A stretch of 64,000 nucleotides of DNA. Origin: Pseudomonadota bacterium. Its GTDB lineage: Bacteria; Pseudomonadota; Alphaproteobacteria; UBA9655. Below are positions 18,352 to 27,029 of this stretch, one piece after another (position 1 is the stretch's first letter; each line of letters begins with the position of its first letter). The DNA lies in contig JAFECQ010000003.1 in the NCBI GenBank assembly GCA_018242065.1, positions 124,001 through 188,000 on the forward strand, given 5' to 3'. The notes under the pieces were generated by a model. It saw only the letters and a list, made by a program, of their open reading frames with translations, did not search any database and had not been told where the DNA came from. Both the position numbers and the translations under genes were made by a program.

Positions 18352-18367
18352 CGTCATTGCAATGACG
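18352..18367. repeat. Collapsed family A repeat (16-bp perfect palindrome)
   Basis: CGTCATTGCAATGACG is exactly the outer tip of the family A left arm joined to the tip of the right arm, as if the interior had been deleted. It supports the view that family A arms are unit ends. Confidence 0.6.
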
Positions 18368-18375
18368 TCAAACCT

Positions 18376-18771
18376 TTAAAAATATACAGAGGGTTTTTTT
18401 GATTCTTTGCTGATCTCTTTCTCTGGTTTACAACTGTACTTTGTGGAGAAAGATGAAGAGACTCCTATAAATGCAGGATTTTTGGCTAATGCCAAATTTT
18501 TCTTTGCCCATGCAATATAGATCTCAACGATTTCCTTGTTAGAGATATTTTCAGGGAAACATATATCTATATACCCTTCTTCAGCATCCATGATGTTACG
18601 ATAAAATTGTGCGGCATTTGCTGCGCTAATAATAAATCCATAACAAAAATTATGAGGTCCAGGAGTGGAATCAGTACAAGTTTTTAAAAGTTCCTCGTTG
18701 GTTATGCTCGTCCCAAATAGTGGCAATTGCATTAGGAAAAGAAATAAAAAAGATAGTGTATGCCTTTTCAT
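18376..18771 (-). CDS. Exported Rap1a/Tai-like protein
   Basis: The protein has 131 residues, a signal peptide (about 1-20) and a strong ribosome site (GAGGAG five bases before ATG). The mature part carries the layout of the Rap1a/Tai family: C32, C43 in NFCYGFIISAANAAQ, C71 in DICFPENIS, and C114, with a helix ending in LALAKNPA. The four cysteines probably make two disulfides. Characterised members neutralise type VI secretion effectors in the periplasm, but many homologues occur without an effector partner. No effector or T6SS gene is visible next to it, so an immunity role is only a possibility. Confidence 0.75.
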   Translation of the reverse strand: MKRHTLSFLFLFLMQLPLFGTSITNEELLKTCTDSTPGPHNFCYGFIISAANAAQFYRNIMDAEEGYIDICFPENISNKEIVEIYIAWAKKNLALAKNPAFIGVSSSFSTKYSCKPEKEISKESKKPSVYF

Positions 18772-18849
18772 GAAGCTCCTCGTTTTTTGTCAAATTATAT
18801 GTTTATATTTGTTAGTTTATATGGATTAGGAACGAAAGGACAGAAAAAT

Positions 18850-19416
18850 ATGTCAGGTATGGCTTCTCAAAAATATGACGAAATTGTTATCCATGAGGAT
18901 GACCCCGCTCACGTACTACGCCATCCAACTAAACCTGTGAATCAAATCGAATGGGACGATATTAAATATATCACTCAAAGACTGATGGATGTTCGCCAAA
19001 ACATTCTAAAAGGAGGCGCTGGGCTCGCCGCGCCTCAAATTGGATCGAGTCTTCCGGTTTTTATTTATACGCCTGATCGCACCACGGAAGGCTTAAAAGT
19101 AGTTATCAATCCCTCTTTCGAACCTATTGGTGAGGAAATGATAGAAGGGGAAGAGGCATGTTTTTCTGTCCCTTTGAAATCTTCAAAAATAAAACGGTGG
19201 GCAAAAATTAAAGTACAATACCTCAACCTTGATGGTAAAACAGTTAACGATGTGCTTGAAGGATTTGCTGCTAAAGTTTTTCAACATGAGATAGATCATC
19301 TAAATGGCAAGTTAACAATCGATCATGAAAAGGCCGAGATCATTAGTTTTGAGACCCCTGAAGCTTTTCAAGCACATATGCAACAGGTACATCAAGAAGA
19401 TTCCAAGAGTTATTAG
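18850..19416 (+). CDS. def: Peptide deformylase-like protein
   Basis: The enzyme family removes the formyl group from nascent N-terminal methionine. From the ATG at 18850 (AAAGGA site about ten bases upstream) the protein has 188 residues. Motif I is GAGLAAPQ (56-63), motif II is EEACFSVP where the classical form is EGCLS, and motif III is QHEIDHLNG with the metal-binding HExxH. The metal ligands Cys, His, His are therefore kept, so activity is plausible. Motif II is divergent (EACFS), as in second deformylase copies; there is no fmt gene beside it, so the main deformylase may be elsewhere. An in-frame start at 18760 would add 30 residues that do not resemble the family. Confidence 0.85.
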   Translation: MSGMASQKYDEIVIHEDDPAHVLRHPTKPVNQIEWDDIKYITQRLMDVRQNILKGGAGLAAPQIGSSLPVFIYTPDRTTEGLKVVINPSFEPIGEEMIEGEEACFSVPLKSSKIKRWAKIKVQYLNLDGKTVNDVLEGFAAKVFQHEIDHLNGKLTIDHEKAEIISFETPEAFQAHMQQVHQEDSKSY

Positions 19417-19520
19417 GAAAAGTAAAGCTAGTGAAATTCCCCATCTCACTGTATAATTTGACAAAAGTTTCTCATTGCCGTAGAAGCTGTAGCATATTAA
19501 ACAGAGGAACTGGAGTCTGA

Positions 19521-19739
19521 ATGTCCAAAGAAGACCTTATTGAATTTACAGGAACAATTATGGAATTGCTTCCGAATGCAACTTTTCGTGTTCAGCTTGA
19601 AAATGGCCATACGGTTCTTGCGCATACATCCGGACGTATGAGAAAAAATCGCATTCGCGTTCTTGCAGGGGATAAGGTAACGGTTGAAATGACCCCATAT
19701 GACCTCACAAAAGGGCGAATTACATTCCGTCACAAGTAA
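19521..19739 (+). CDS. infA: Translation initiation factor IF-1
   Basis: This 72-residue OB-fold protein binds the ribosomal A site during initiation. The [22 protein letters not shown] start and [19 protein letters not shown] core are diagnostic and full length. It begins the infA-maf-rng-yacG block typical of alphaproteobacteria; its stop overlaps the maf start by one base (TAATG). A TTGACA at about 19458 may be its -35 element. Confidence 0.98.
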   Translation: MSKEDLIEFTGTIMELLPNATFRVQLENGHTVLAHTSGRMRKNRIRVLAGDKVTVEMTPYDLTKGRITFRHK

Positions 19740-20308
19740 TGAAGCTCATCCTCGCATCTTCTTCCCCACGACGAAAAGAACTATTGATTTCAGCTGGGCT
19801 TACGCCTCATCAGATACTTAGCCCTGACGTTGATGAAACACCCTTAAAGGGTGAAAAGATCAGAGAATACGTTAAGCGAATTGCTATTCTTAAAGCCCGC
19901 GCGGTTCACTCTCAAATTTCAGATGCCTTTGTACTTGCTGCAGATACATCCGTTGAATTTGGGCGACACATTTTATTAAAAGCAAAAGATAAAGAAGAAG
20001 CCGCCCAAATGCTGCAATGGTATTCAGGTCGCCGGCATCGTGTTTACACTGCCGTTTGCGCGCTTTGTCCGGACGGTAAGGAAGCTTGCCGTGTTGTTAT
20101 AACCCGCATTTCTTTTAAACGATTATCTGATGAAGAAATCGAAACCTATCTTGACTCAAATGAATGGGAAGGAAAGGCTGGGGGATACTCTATCCAAGGG
20201 AAAGCCGCGAAATTTGTCAAGTTCATATCGGGTTCCTATACAAACGTTGTTGGATTACCTCTTTATGAAACGGATTGCCTCTTAAAAGGCCTTGGGTATC
20301 GTGGCTGA
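19739..20308 (+). CDS. maf: Maf family nucleoside triphosphate pyrophosphatase
   Basis: The protein has 189 residues. The N-terminal LASSSPRRKELL substrate loop, DVDE, ADTSVEF and GRRHRVYTAV motifs are typical of Maf/YhdE house-cleaning pyrophosphatases that hydrolyse noncanonical or dTTP/UTP nucleotides, a role linked to septum inhibition. The GYSIQGKAAKFVKFISGSYTNVVGLPLYE ending is intact. It is translationally coupled to infA and to the RNase G gene. Confidence 0.96.
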   Translation: MKLILASSSPRRKELLISAGLTPHQILSPDVDETPLKGEKIREYVKRIAILKARAVHSQISDAFVLAADTSVEFGRHILLKAKDKEEAAQMLQWYSGRRHRVYTAVCALCPDGKEACRVVITRISFKRLSDEEIETYLDSNEWEGKAGGYSIQGKAAKFVKFISGSYTNVVGLPLYETDCLLKGLGYRG

Positions 20309-21350
20309 GATTTTTTATACAGTCTCACCAGATCTTCATCGTATGGCGCGAGTAGAGGAGGGGAGCGTTGTTGAACTTGATTTCGAAATCCCAAATAAGC
20401 CGTCTTCTTTATTAGGTAGCATATATACTGGACGCGTCCGTGAAATTCAAAAGCCTCTTCAAGCAGCATTTGTTGATATCGGTTTATCAAAACCTGGAAT
20501 TCTCCCTCTTCGTGAAGGCAAATTGCCTCATGTAAAACAAGGAGAAGCTGTTTTAGTTCAAGTTACGCGAACGGAAAATCCCATCGAGGACAAAGGTGTC
20601 CGCTTGACGCGACTCATAACGCTCGCTTTAGGGTCTCTTCTTTATACTCCTTTCAGGCCTGGATTGAGTCTTTCAAAAAAACTGAAAAATCGCGAAATGT
20701 TTAAAGATTTATTGCACTTATCGCCTGAAGAGGGGCTTATTATACGCAATTGGGCATTACCCGATGATTCTTTAAAAGAGACTCTCGCTCAACTTCGATC
20801 AGAGTGGAGCGAGTTTTTAGTTAAAGCGACTCAACACCCCCCAACTATTGTTCGATCCCCACTTACCCTCATGGAACGTATCTTGCGCACTTTAGGAGCT
20901 TCAGATTCCCTTTTGGTGGATGACCGGAAAATGGCTCAAGATATCACAAGGTTTTCACGGGAAAAGGCTTTCGATGAATCTTGTGAAGAAGCGTGGGAGA
21001 GTATCCTCTCCGCCGAGATTCCCCTTCCTCAGGGGGGAAGTTTATACATCGAGGAGACACGCGGATTAACGGTCATTGATATAAATAGTAGCGGAGCTCT
21101 TCGTCAGATACTTCCTTTTAATCGCATAGCGATTAAGGAAGCCCTTAGGCAAATTCGCTTGCGAAATTTAGGTGGGAAAATAGTGATCGATCTCATATCT
21201 TCTTTCAAAGAAAGCGAACCTCTTCTGAAAGGGATGGTTTTTCCATCTGATCTTGAAGTTTGGGGAATTTCACACATGGGGTTACTTGAACTGACGCGTC
21301 GACGAACTGGCCTTTCACTTCCCCAACGATTAAAACTGCAATTAAATTAA
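20301..21350 (+). CDS. rng: Ribonuclease E/G family protein (short form)
   Basis: The protein has about 349 residues. The S1 domain (GSIYTGRVREIQKPLQAAFVDIGLSKPGILPL) is followed by the RNase H-like and DNase I-like catalytic core, with metal-binding aspartates in GLTVIDINSSG and KIVIDLIS and the final LLELTRRRTG. It ends right there, so the zinc-link CPxCxG and the small domain of E. coli RNase G/E are missing. This short version is found after maf in other alphaproteobacteria. I prefer the GTG start at 20301, eleven bases after AAGG, over a TTG at 20292. The start overlaps maf. Confidence 0.88.
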   Translation: MAEIFYTVSPDLHRMARVEEGSVVELDFEIPNKPSSLLGSIYTGRVREIQKPLQAAFVDIGLSKPGILPLREGKLPHVKQGEAVLVQVTRTENPIEDKGVRLTRLITLALGSLLYTPFRPGLSLSKKLKNREMFKDLLHLSPEEGLIIRNWALPDDSLKETLAQLRSEWSEFLVKATQHPPTIVRSPLTLMERILRTLGASDSLLVDDRKMAQDITRFSREKAFDESCEEAWESILSAEIPLPQGGSLYIEETRGLTVIDINSSGALRQILPFNRIAIKEALRQIRLRNLGGKIVIDLISSFKESEPLLKGMVFPSDLEVWGISHMGLLELTRRRTGLSLPQRLKLQLN

Positions 21351-21361
21351 GGAGTTTTTTT

Positions 21362-21535
21362 ATGGAATCGAAATGCCCTATTTGCAAGAAACCAACCACC
21401 CTGCCTTACCGTCCCTTTTGCTCTAAGAGATGCGCTGATATCGATTTGGCGCATTGGTTTCGCGGCAATTATCGCATAGAAGGAGAAGAAGCAAAAGAAG
21501 ACGACAAGGAAAATGAAACCAATCAAGACGAATGA
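21362..21535 (+). CDS. yacG: DNA gyrase inhibitor YacG (small zinc-finger protein)
   Basis: This gene of 57 codons starts at ATG 21362, after AAGGAG at 21349-21354. Its first cysteine pair is CPIC and the second pair lies in FCSKRC, giving the four-Cys zinc site, followed by the family motif DLAHWFRGNYRI. The acidic tail (EGEEAKEDDKENE) is also typical. YacG binds GyrB and blocks DNA binding. It ends the infA-maf-rng-yacG block. Confidence 0.95.
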   Translation: MESKCPICKKPTTLPYRPFCSKRCADIDLAHWFRGNYRIEGEEAKEDDKENETNQDE

Positions 21536-21638
21536 CAAGGAACTATTTTTAATAGACCTGCTACCTAAAAAAAGATATGATAATAAAAAAGTGTAGAAAA
21601 TACACAATCTAGCTTCATAAATGAAGAGAGTATGATGC

Positions 21639-22826
21639 ATGACAGGGATAAAGCACAGACTTCTCGTCGTCGATGACGAGGTAGAAGTCTGTGAAATTAT
21701 ACGTGAGGTAGGGGAAACTGCTGGGTATGAGGTAAAAACAACAACCTCAGGAGTAGAATTTTGTGCTCTCTATCTGAATTTTAACCCAACTTTTATTCTA
21801 CTCGATCTGAATATCCCTGAATTTGATGGTATCGAACTTTTAAGATTTTTAGCGCAACATAATTGCACATGCCCTATTGTTCTTGAAAGCGGACAAGATG
21901 AAAAAGTTCTTGCGATTAGCTCAAAGTTAGGAGAAGAAATGGGGCTTACGATGGGCCCCTACTTTCAGAAGCCTGTAAGTGTAACAAAACTAATGAGCGC
22001 ATTGGAAACGAACAAAGAAGCGCCTCAAGATGACTCTCCCGACTTTTTAAGACACGCCATAGCAAACAAACGAATCGTTTTGCATTATCAACCAAAGGTC
22101 TCGTTTAAAACTAATCAAGTTGTGGGAATAGAAGCGCTTGTACGCCTTGAAGTTCAAGGCAAATTAATACCACCTGATTCATTTATTCCACTCGCAGAAG
22201 AAAGTAATTTAATTCGTTCTCTTAGCCAGCTTATTGTTCAAATTGCATTTCAAGAATACAAGAGTATTATAAACACCTATCCTGAAATTAGCCTCTCGGT
22301 AAATTTGTCTCCTAAAACACTGGATGACTTACTGATGCCTGATGAATTTACGAAAATGGCTCAAGAACACAACATTGATACAAAAAATATTTGTTTAGAA
22401 ATTACAGAAACAGCTTTTAGCGAACATAAATTACTTATCGCAGATGTTATTACACGTTTTCGAATCAAAGGTTTTACTATCTCAATTGATGATTTTGGAA
22501 CAGGGTATTCATCACTAGCGCAATTACATAACTTACCTTTCAATGAAATAAAAATTGATAAATCTTTTATTACACATCTTGGAGAAGATCTAGAAGCACG
22601 AAAAATAACACAGTCCGTTATCGATCTAGGACATAGCCTAGGTCTTACCGTAACGGCAGAGGGGATTGAAACAAAGGAGGTTTGGGATATTCTCGCGTCT
22701 CAAGGCTGTGACATTGCTCAAGGTTTTTATATTTGTCATCCTTTAGAATTCGATAAATTGACGAAATGGTTGGCTCTTGCCCGAGATGGAGTTCATACAA
22801 ATCATGAACACCTTTCAAACGTATAA
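21639..22826 (+). CDS. Response regulator with EAL c-di-GMP phosphodiesterase domain
   Basis: The protein has 395 residues. The receiver domain covers about 1-125, with acidic pocket D12-D13, phospho-acceptor D56 (ILLDLN) and the FQKP lysine. The EAL domain runs from about 140 to the end: E165-A-L-V-R, NLSPKTL, LEITET, IDDFGTGYSSL, IKIDKSFI and TAEGIET are all kept, so it should hydrolyse c-di-GMP. A GAAGAGAG site precedes the ATG. It overlaps the following histidine kinase gene, a likely cognate partner. This is an RpfG/CheY-EAL-like cytoplasmic output protein. Confidence 0.95.
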   Translation: MTGIKHRLLVVDDEVEVCEIIREVGETAGYEVKTTTSGVEFCALYLNFNPTFILLDLNIPEFDGIELLRFLAQHNCTCPIVLESGQDEKVLAISSKLGEEMGLTMGPYFQKPVSVTKLMSALETNKEAPQDDSPDFLRHAIANKRIVLHYQPKVSFKTNQVVGIEALVRLEVQGKLIPPDSFIPLAEESNLIRSLSQLIVQIAFQEYKSIINTYPEISLSVNLSPKTLDDLLMPDEFTKMAQEHNIDTKNICLEITETAFSEHKLLIADVITRFRIKGFTISIDDFGTGYSSLAQLHNLPFNEIKIDKSFITHLGEDLEARKITQSVIDLGHSLGLTVTAEGIETKEVWDILASQGCDIAQGFYICHPLEFDKLTKWLALARDGVHTNHEHLSNV

Positions 22827-25749
22827 GTTAAATAAACTAATAAACCTAGATACTACCATAAGACTCTTAGCCATAAGTTGTTTGTTCATTGGGATAAGTA
22901 CAATGGTTTTGTGGGAGATTCACCGTATTGACCTCGTAATTTTTAGAGGGACAACAATGTTTTTTAATACGGCTCTTTGCATGTCTTTATCTGCCATTGG
23001 GTTATTTTTATTAACAACACGCTTCACTTATCTCACATCAATTATAGGCCTTATTGTTAGTATGTTTGCTTTTCTTGTGCTTTTACAAGATTTATTTCAA
23101 ATTGATCTCAAAATTGATCAGCTTTTTGTTAATTTTTATTATCCATTGGAAAATACAATTCCAGGCAGGATGGCAACTCAAACAACATTTAATTTTATTC
23201 TCGTAGGAATATGTCTTGTTCTCTTAAGTTTTTCAACGACGTCAGCGCGACTCGTTTTAGCAAACCTTATTTTAGCTTCTTTGCTACTCGTTACAACAGG
23301 TTCTGCTATTTTTGGGTATCTATTGCAATATCCTCAAATTTATGATTGGGCACGTCACAATCCAATTGCGATCAATACAGTTGTTCCATTTCTACTTTTA
23401 TCAATAGGACTTATCTTAGCTATTGTTCGAAAGTGTCTCCAACATAAAATAAATATAGCCGGCTGTGTTCATTTCGTAATTTTTTTCGCAGCTTTTGGAG
23501 TGGCTTTATTGTTATGGCAAAGTTTAACACATGAGGAGCATGCTAACTTCAAGCAAATAAGCCATAACCTGGGTCTCAACTTATTGGAGAACTTTAAAAC
23601 CAATCTTGACTCAGAGGTTAATAACCAAGACCCTGTTATTTTTCGAACGAACGGTTTCCCAGAGCATCTTTTGTTAGATGTTTGGCAAAAATATTCTGAG
23701 CACCTATTACAGAGCAAAAAAAACGTTGTGTACATAGGCCTTTTTACAGAAGATCTTAGAGAAATCAAGAGCACATCTTCTGTTTCTCATTCTATTACCC
23801 CTGAATTTTTCAAAGATGAACTTTCACGTCAAAATATTACTCTTAGTAATCCTGTTATTTTAAATGAAAAGACCTTTATTTTAGCAATGTACCCTGTGAT
23901 GACACCATCATTTAAGGGTTATATTGTCAAGTCGATCGATGTAGCAAAACTTATAACTCAAAGCAAAGATTTTTCTTTCGTGCTGATGGAAAATAATCAG
24001 GTTATTCTTCACTCAAATAGTTCACAGACACAAGATCAAGAATATATTGAGGAATTTAAAATAAAATATTATGCGAAAGAATGGACGTTGAGGGTATGGC
24101 CAACCGATTCCTTCATTAAATCAAACCATTCGAATCTTCCTAATATAATATTTCTGATTGTATTACTTTTTGGCTTTTTATTAGCAACTTCCTTTCATAT
24201 AGCCCGCGTATCAACAGAAAGGTCTAAAAAGCTTAAAAAAATTCAAGCAAATCTTCTTTCTGCCCATCAAATTGCAAATTTAGGTGGGTGGGTTTGGAAC
24301 CTCGAAGATGACAATATACACTTTACACAAGACGCTCTTCGTATATTGGGACTTAATAGTAACCAAGAAGTCTTACCAGCAGACCAATTTTTTTATCTTG
24401 TTCATCCCAATGAAACAAAAAAAATGAAGCAAGCCATCTCAGCTATGAAGAAGGGTCGTTCAGGTTACTCAGAAATTTATACATTTGTTCGTTTGGACAA
24501 GGAAATTCGTCAAATTCGCTTTGCAGCGGAAGTCAGTGCCTTTGACAATGATTATCCTAGTGAAATTTCAGGAATTATTCAGGATGTAACAAAAATTAAA
24601 GCTTTGGAGGAAGAAGTATATCAATTTCAAAAAATGGAGCTTATTGGCCAATTGACGGGCGGAATTGCTCATGATTTCAATAATATTCTCATGATCATCC
24701 AAGGTAATCTTGAGCTTCTCTCACTATTTTTAGACAAATCCTCTAAAGAATATAAAAAAGTAGAGACAGCCCTTAACGCTTGTCTTCGCGGATCAGCGTT
24801 AACAAAACGCCTTTTAACCTTTGCTCGACGAGATAGCCTTCATCCCGAAGTTATACATTTAAAATCTTACATGGAAAATTTTCAGTCTCTTTTGACGACA
24901 GCTATGGGTGAATCAATCAATGTATTTATTGAACTTGATAAAGATGTAACCCCCATAAAAATTGACCCGAATCAATTAGAAAGCGCGCTTCTTAATCTTG
25001 CAATCAATAGCCGCGACGCGATGGGGCAGGGGGGAATGTTAAAAATTAAAATTCAAAATGTTTTTCATAACCAAGCGGATACATTAATAAAAGAAAAACT
25101 TCCTTATGGGCCCTATGTAAAAATTTCAGTAATTGACTCTGGCACAGGAATACCGCCCGAGGTCCTAAGACATGCATTTGAACCATTTTACACGACAAAG
25201 GCTGCAACGAAAGGAACGGGTCTTGGGCTGAGCATGGTTAAGGGGTTTGTTGAGCAATCTAAGGGATACATCCACCTTTCGAGCAAGCCTGGCACTGGAA
25301 CCACAGTTGATCTCTATTTTGTTGCCTTTGAAGAAAAGAAAGCACTTCATAAACAGGAAGATGATTTTAGCGCCAAGGTATGCAAAGGAAACGAAACGAT
25401 ATTAGTGGTTGAAGATGAAGATGCTGTTCGAGAGACAACAGTGGAATATCTTCAATCGCTTGGCTATGCTGTCCTCGAAGCGAAAAATGGGGATAGTGCA
25501 TTTGAAATCTTAAAGAAAAATAACAACATTGATCTATTATTTACCGATGTTGTGATGCCTGGTCAACTTAGTGGGCGAGACTTAGCCGATGAAGCTTTGA
25601 AATTACATCCTAACCTCAAAATCTTATTTACATCCGGGTATCCTGAAAGAGCAAAAGGCAACGGGTACAGCCTATCGCCTCTTATCATAAAGCCATATAA
25701 ATTAATTGACCTCGCAATTAATTTGCGAGAATTTTTAAATAAATTATAA
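22804..25749 (+). CDS. Hybrid sensor histidine kinase (multi-TM sensor, PAS, HisKA, HATPase, receiver)
   Basis: From ATG 22804 the protein has 981 residues; starts at 22786 or 22777 are also in frame. Order: about seven N-terminal membrane helices (residues 15-225), a periplasmic loop of about 220 residues, another membrane helix (about 440-465), a PAS domain (about 485-595), HisKA with the GGIAHDFNN box (His about 623), HATPase with N (NLAINSRDA), G1 (DSGTGIP), F (FEPFYTTK) and G2 (GTGLGLS) boxes, then a receiver with phospho-Asp about 915 (LFTDVVMPG). It overlaps the response regulator-EAL gene by 23 bases, so signal sensing is probably linked to c-di-GMP breakdown. The sensed signal is unknown. 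Confidence 0.93.
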   Translation: MNTFQTYKLNKLINLDTTIRLLAISCLFIGISTMVLWEIHRIDLVIFRGTTMFFNTALCMSLSAIGLFLLTTRFTYLTSIIGLIVSMFAFLVLLQDLFQIDLKIDQLFVNFYYPLENTIPGRMATQTTFNFILVGICLVLLSFSTTSARLVLANLILASLLLVTTGSAIFGYLLQYPQIYDWARHNPIAINTVVPFLLLSIGLILAIVRKCLQHKINIAGCVHFVIFFAAFGVALLLWQSLTHEEHANFKQISHNLGLNLLENFKTNLDSEVNNQDPVIFRTNGFPEHLLLDVWQKYSEHLLQSKKNVVYIGLFTEDLREIKSTSSVSHSITPEFFKDELSRQNITLSNPVILNEKTFILAMYPVMTPSFKGYIVKSIDVAKLITQSKDFSFVLMENNQVILHSNSSQTQDQEYIEEFKIKYYAKEWTLRVWPTDSFIKSNHSNLPNIIFLIVLLFGFLLATSFHIARVSTERSKKLKKIQANLLSAHQIANLGGWVWNLEDDNIHFTQDALRILGLNSNQEVLPADQFFYLVHPNETKKMKQAISAMKKGRSGYSEIYTFVRLDKEIRQIRFAAEVSAFDNDYPSEISGIIQDVTKIKALEEEVYQFQKMELIGQLTGGIAHDFNNILMIIQGNLELLSLFLDKSSKEYKKVETALNACLRGSALTKRLLTFARRDSLHPEVIHLKSYMENFQSLLTTAMGESINVFIELDKDVTPIKIDPNQLESALLNLAINSRDAMGQGGMLKIKIQNVFHNQADTLIKEKLPYGPYVKISVIDSGTGIPPEVLRHAFEPFYTTKAATKGTGLGLSMVKGFVEQSKGYIHLSSKPGTGTTVDLYFVAFEEKKALHKQEDDFSAKVCKGNETILVVEDEDAVRETTVEYLQSLGYAVLEAKNGDSAFEILKKNNNIDLLFTDVVMPGQLSGRDLADEALKLHPNLKILFTSGYPERAKGNGYSLSPLIIKPYKLIDLAINLREFLNKL

Positions 25750-25904
25750 ATTTTTTATATACAGTACCGCCAAAGTACATCTTTCCTCTAATTTCTTACA
25801 ATACAATGCGTAAATTTTCGTAAACTCATTCGTATGAAGGGGATTGTTTTCTAAGTTTCTTGACGCTATGAATAGGAGTCAAATGAATTGGGGAGAAAAC
25901 CATA

Positions 25905-27017
25905 ATGGACTTTATAGTAGGCTTAGGCTGGTACGTAATACCTTTTCTCATCGTCTTATCAATTCTCGTTTTTGTCCACGAACTCGGACATTATCTAGTC
26001 GCTCGTTATAATGGCGTAGGCGTTGATGTTTTCTCAATCGGTTTCGGCCCTGAAGTTTTTGGATGGAATGATAAAGCAGGAACAAGATGGAAGGTAAGCT
26101 GGTTTCCTTTGGGAGGGTACGTAAAAATGGTGGGGGATGCGGATGCAGCCAGCACTCCAGATAGAGATGCGCTCGAAAAAATGGACACCGATACCCGCTC
26201 ACGATCTCTCTTTTATAAAACAGTATGGCAGCGTATCGCTGTTTCTGCTGCAGGACCAGTTGCAAATTATTTCTTTGCAATTTTAGTTTTTACAATTCTT
26301 TTTGCTACGGTAGGGCAACGATATACCGCACCAATTATTCAAGGGTTTCAAGAGGATAGCGTTGCGGCAAAAGCTGGGTTTCAAGCAGGGGATCACATCA
26401 AAGCTATCAACGGTGAAACGATCAATCGTTTTGAAGATATCGTAGAAGTTGTAAGGTCTCGCCCTGGCGATGCGCTTGACATTGTTTTCGACCGGAATGG
26501 TCATATTTTGACGCTTTCTGTGACGCCAGTCCTTTCTGAAATAAAGGATCGATTTGGTCACGTTTATAAGATTGGCTTACTTGGAATTAAAGGAGCCGAG
26601 GTTAGTTATATCAAGCGTTCATGGTTGAACTCCTGGTGGTATGCTACAACAGAAACCATTTCGATGAGTTGGCAAACTCTTAAGGCCCTCGGACAAATCA
26701 TTGTAGGAGCAAAGTCAGCTGATGGGTTAGGTGGCCCTTTACGTATTGCACAAATGTCAGGAGACATTGCTCAATCTGGTATTATCGCCCTCATTTGGTT
26801 TATGGCTCTTTTATCCGTAAACTTGGGGCTTATTAATCTTTTTCCTGTCCCCATGTTGGATGGTGGTCATCTTTTGTTCTATTTCATAGAAGTATTACGT
26901 GGAAAACCATTAAGTGAAAAAGCACAAGAGTGGGGATTCAGGATTGGGTTTGGTATCATTATACTATTAATGATACTTGGCACTTGGAATGATATTGTTC
27001 AAATTTTCTTTAAATAA
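25905..27017 (+). CDS. rseP: RIP metalloprotease RseP
   Basis: This 370-residue inner-membrane site-2 protease cleaves within membranes. The zinc motif HELGH is at residues 25-29 in the first helix, a PDZ domain lies about 120-200 (FQEDSVAAKAGFQAGDHIKAINGE), and the C-terminal metal motif is VPMLDGGHL. In E. coli it releases sigma E and clears signal peptides. It starts a rseP-bamA-skp operon with 12 bases to bamA. A GGGGAGAAAACC ribosome site precedes the ATG. Confidence 0.96.
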   Translation: MDFIVGLGWYVIPFLIVLSILVFVHELGHYLVARYNGVGVDVFSIGFGPEVFGWNDKAGTRWKVSWFPLGGYVKMVGDADAASTPDRDALEKMDTDTRSRSLFYKTVWQRIAVSAAGPVANYFFAILVFTILFATVGQRYTAPIIQGFQEDSVAAKAGFQAGDHIKAINGETINRFEDIVEVVRSRPGDALDIVFDRNGHILTLSVTPVLSEIKDRFGHVYKIGLLGIKGAEVSYIKRSWLNSWWYATTETISMSWQTLKALGQIIVGAKSADGLGGPLRIAQMSGDIAQSGIIALIWFMALLSVNLGLINLFPVPMLDGGHLLFYFIEVLRGKPLSEKAQEWGFRIGFGIIILLMILGTWNDIVQIFFK

Positions 27018-27029
27018 CAAGAGGTTTTC

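Noticed and set aside
10529-18367. Possible CRISPR array from repeated motifs
   Set aside because: The copies are kilobases apart, palindromic, of differing length and without regular spacers or cas genes.
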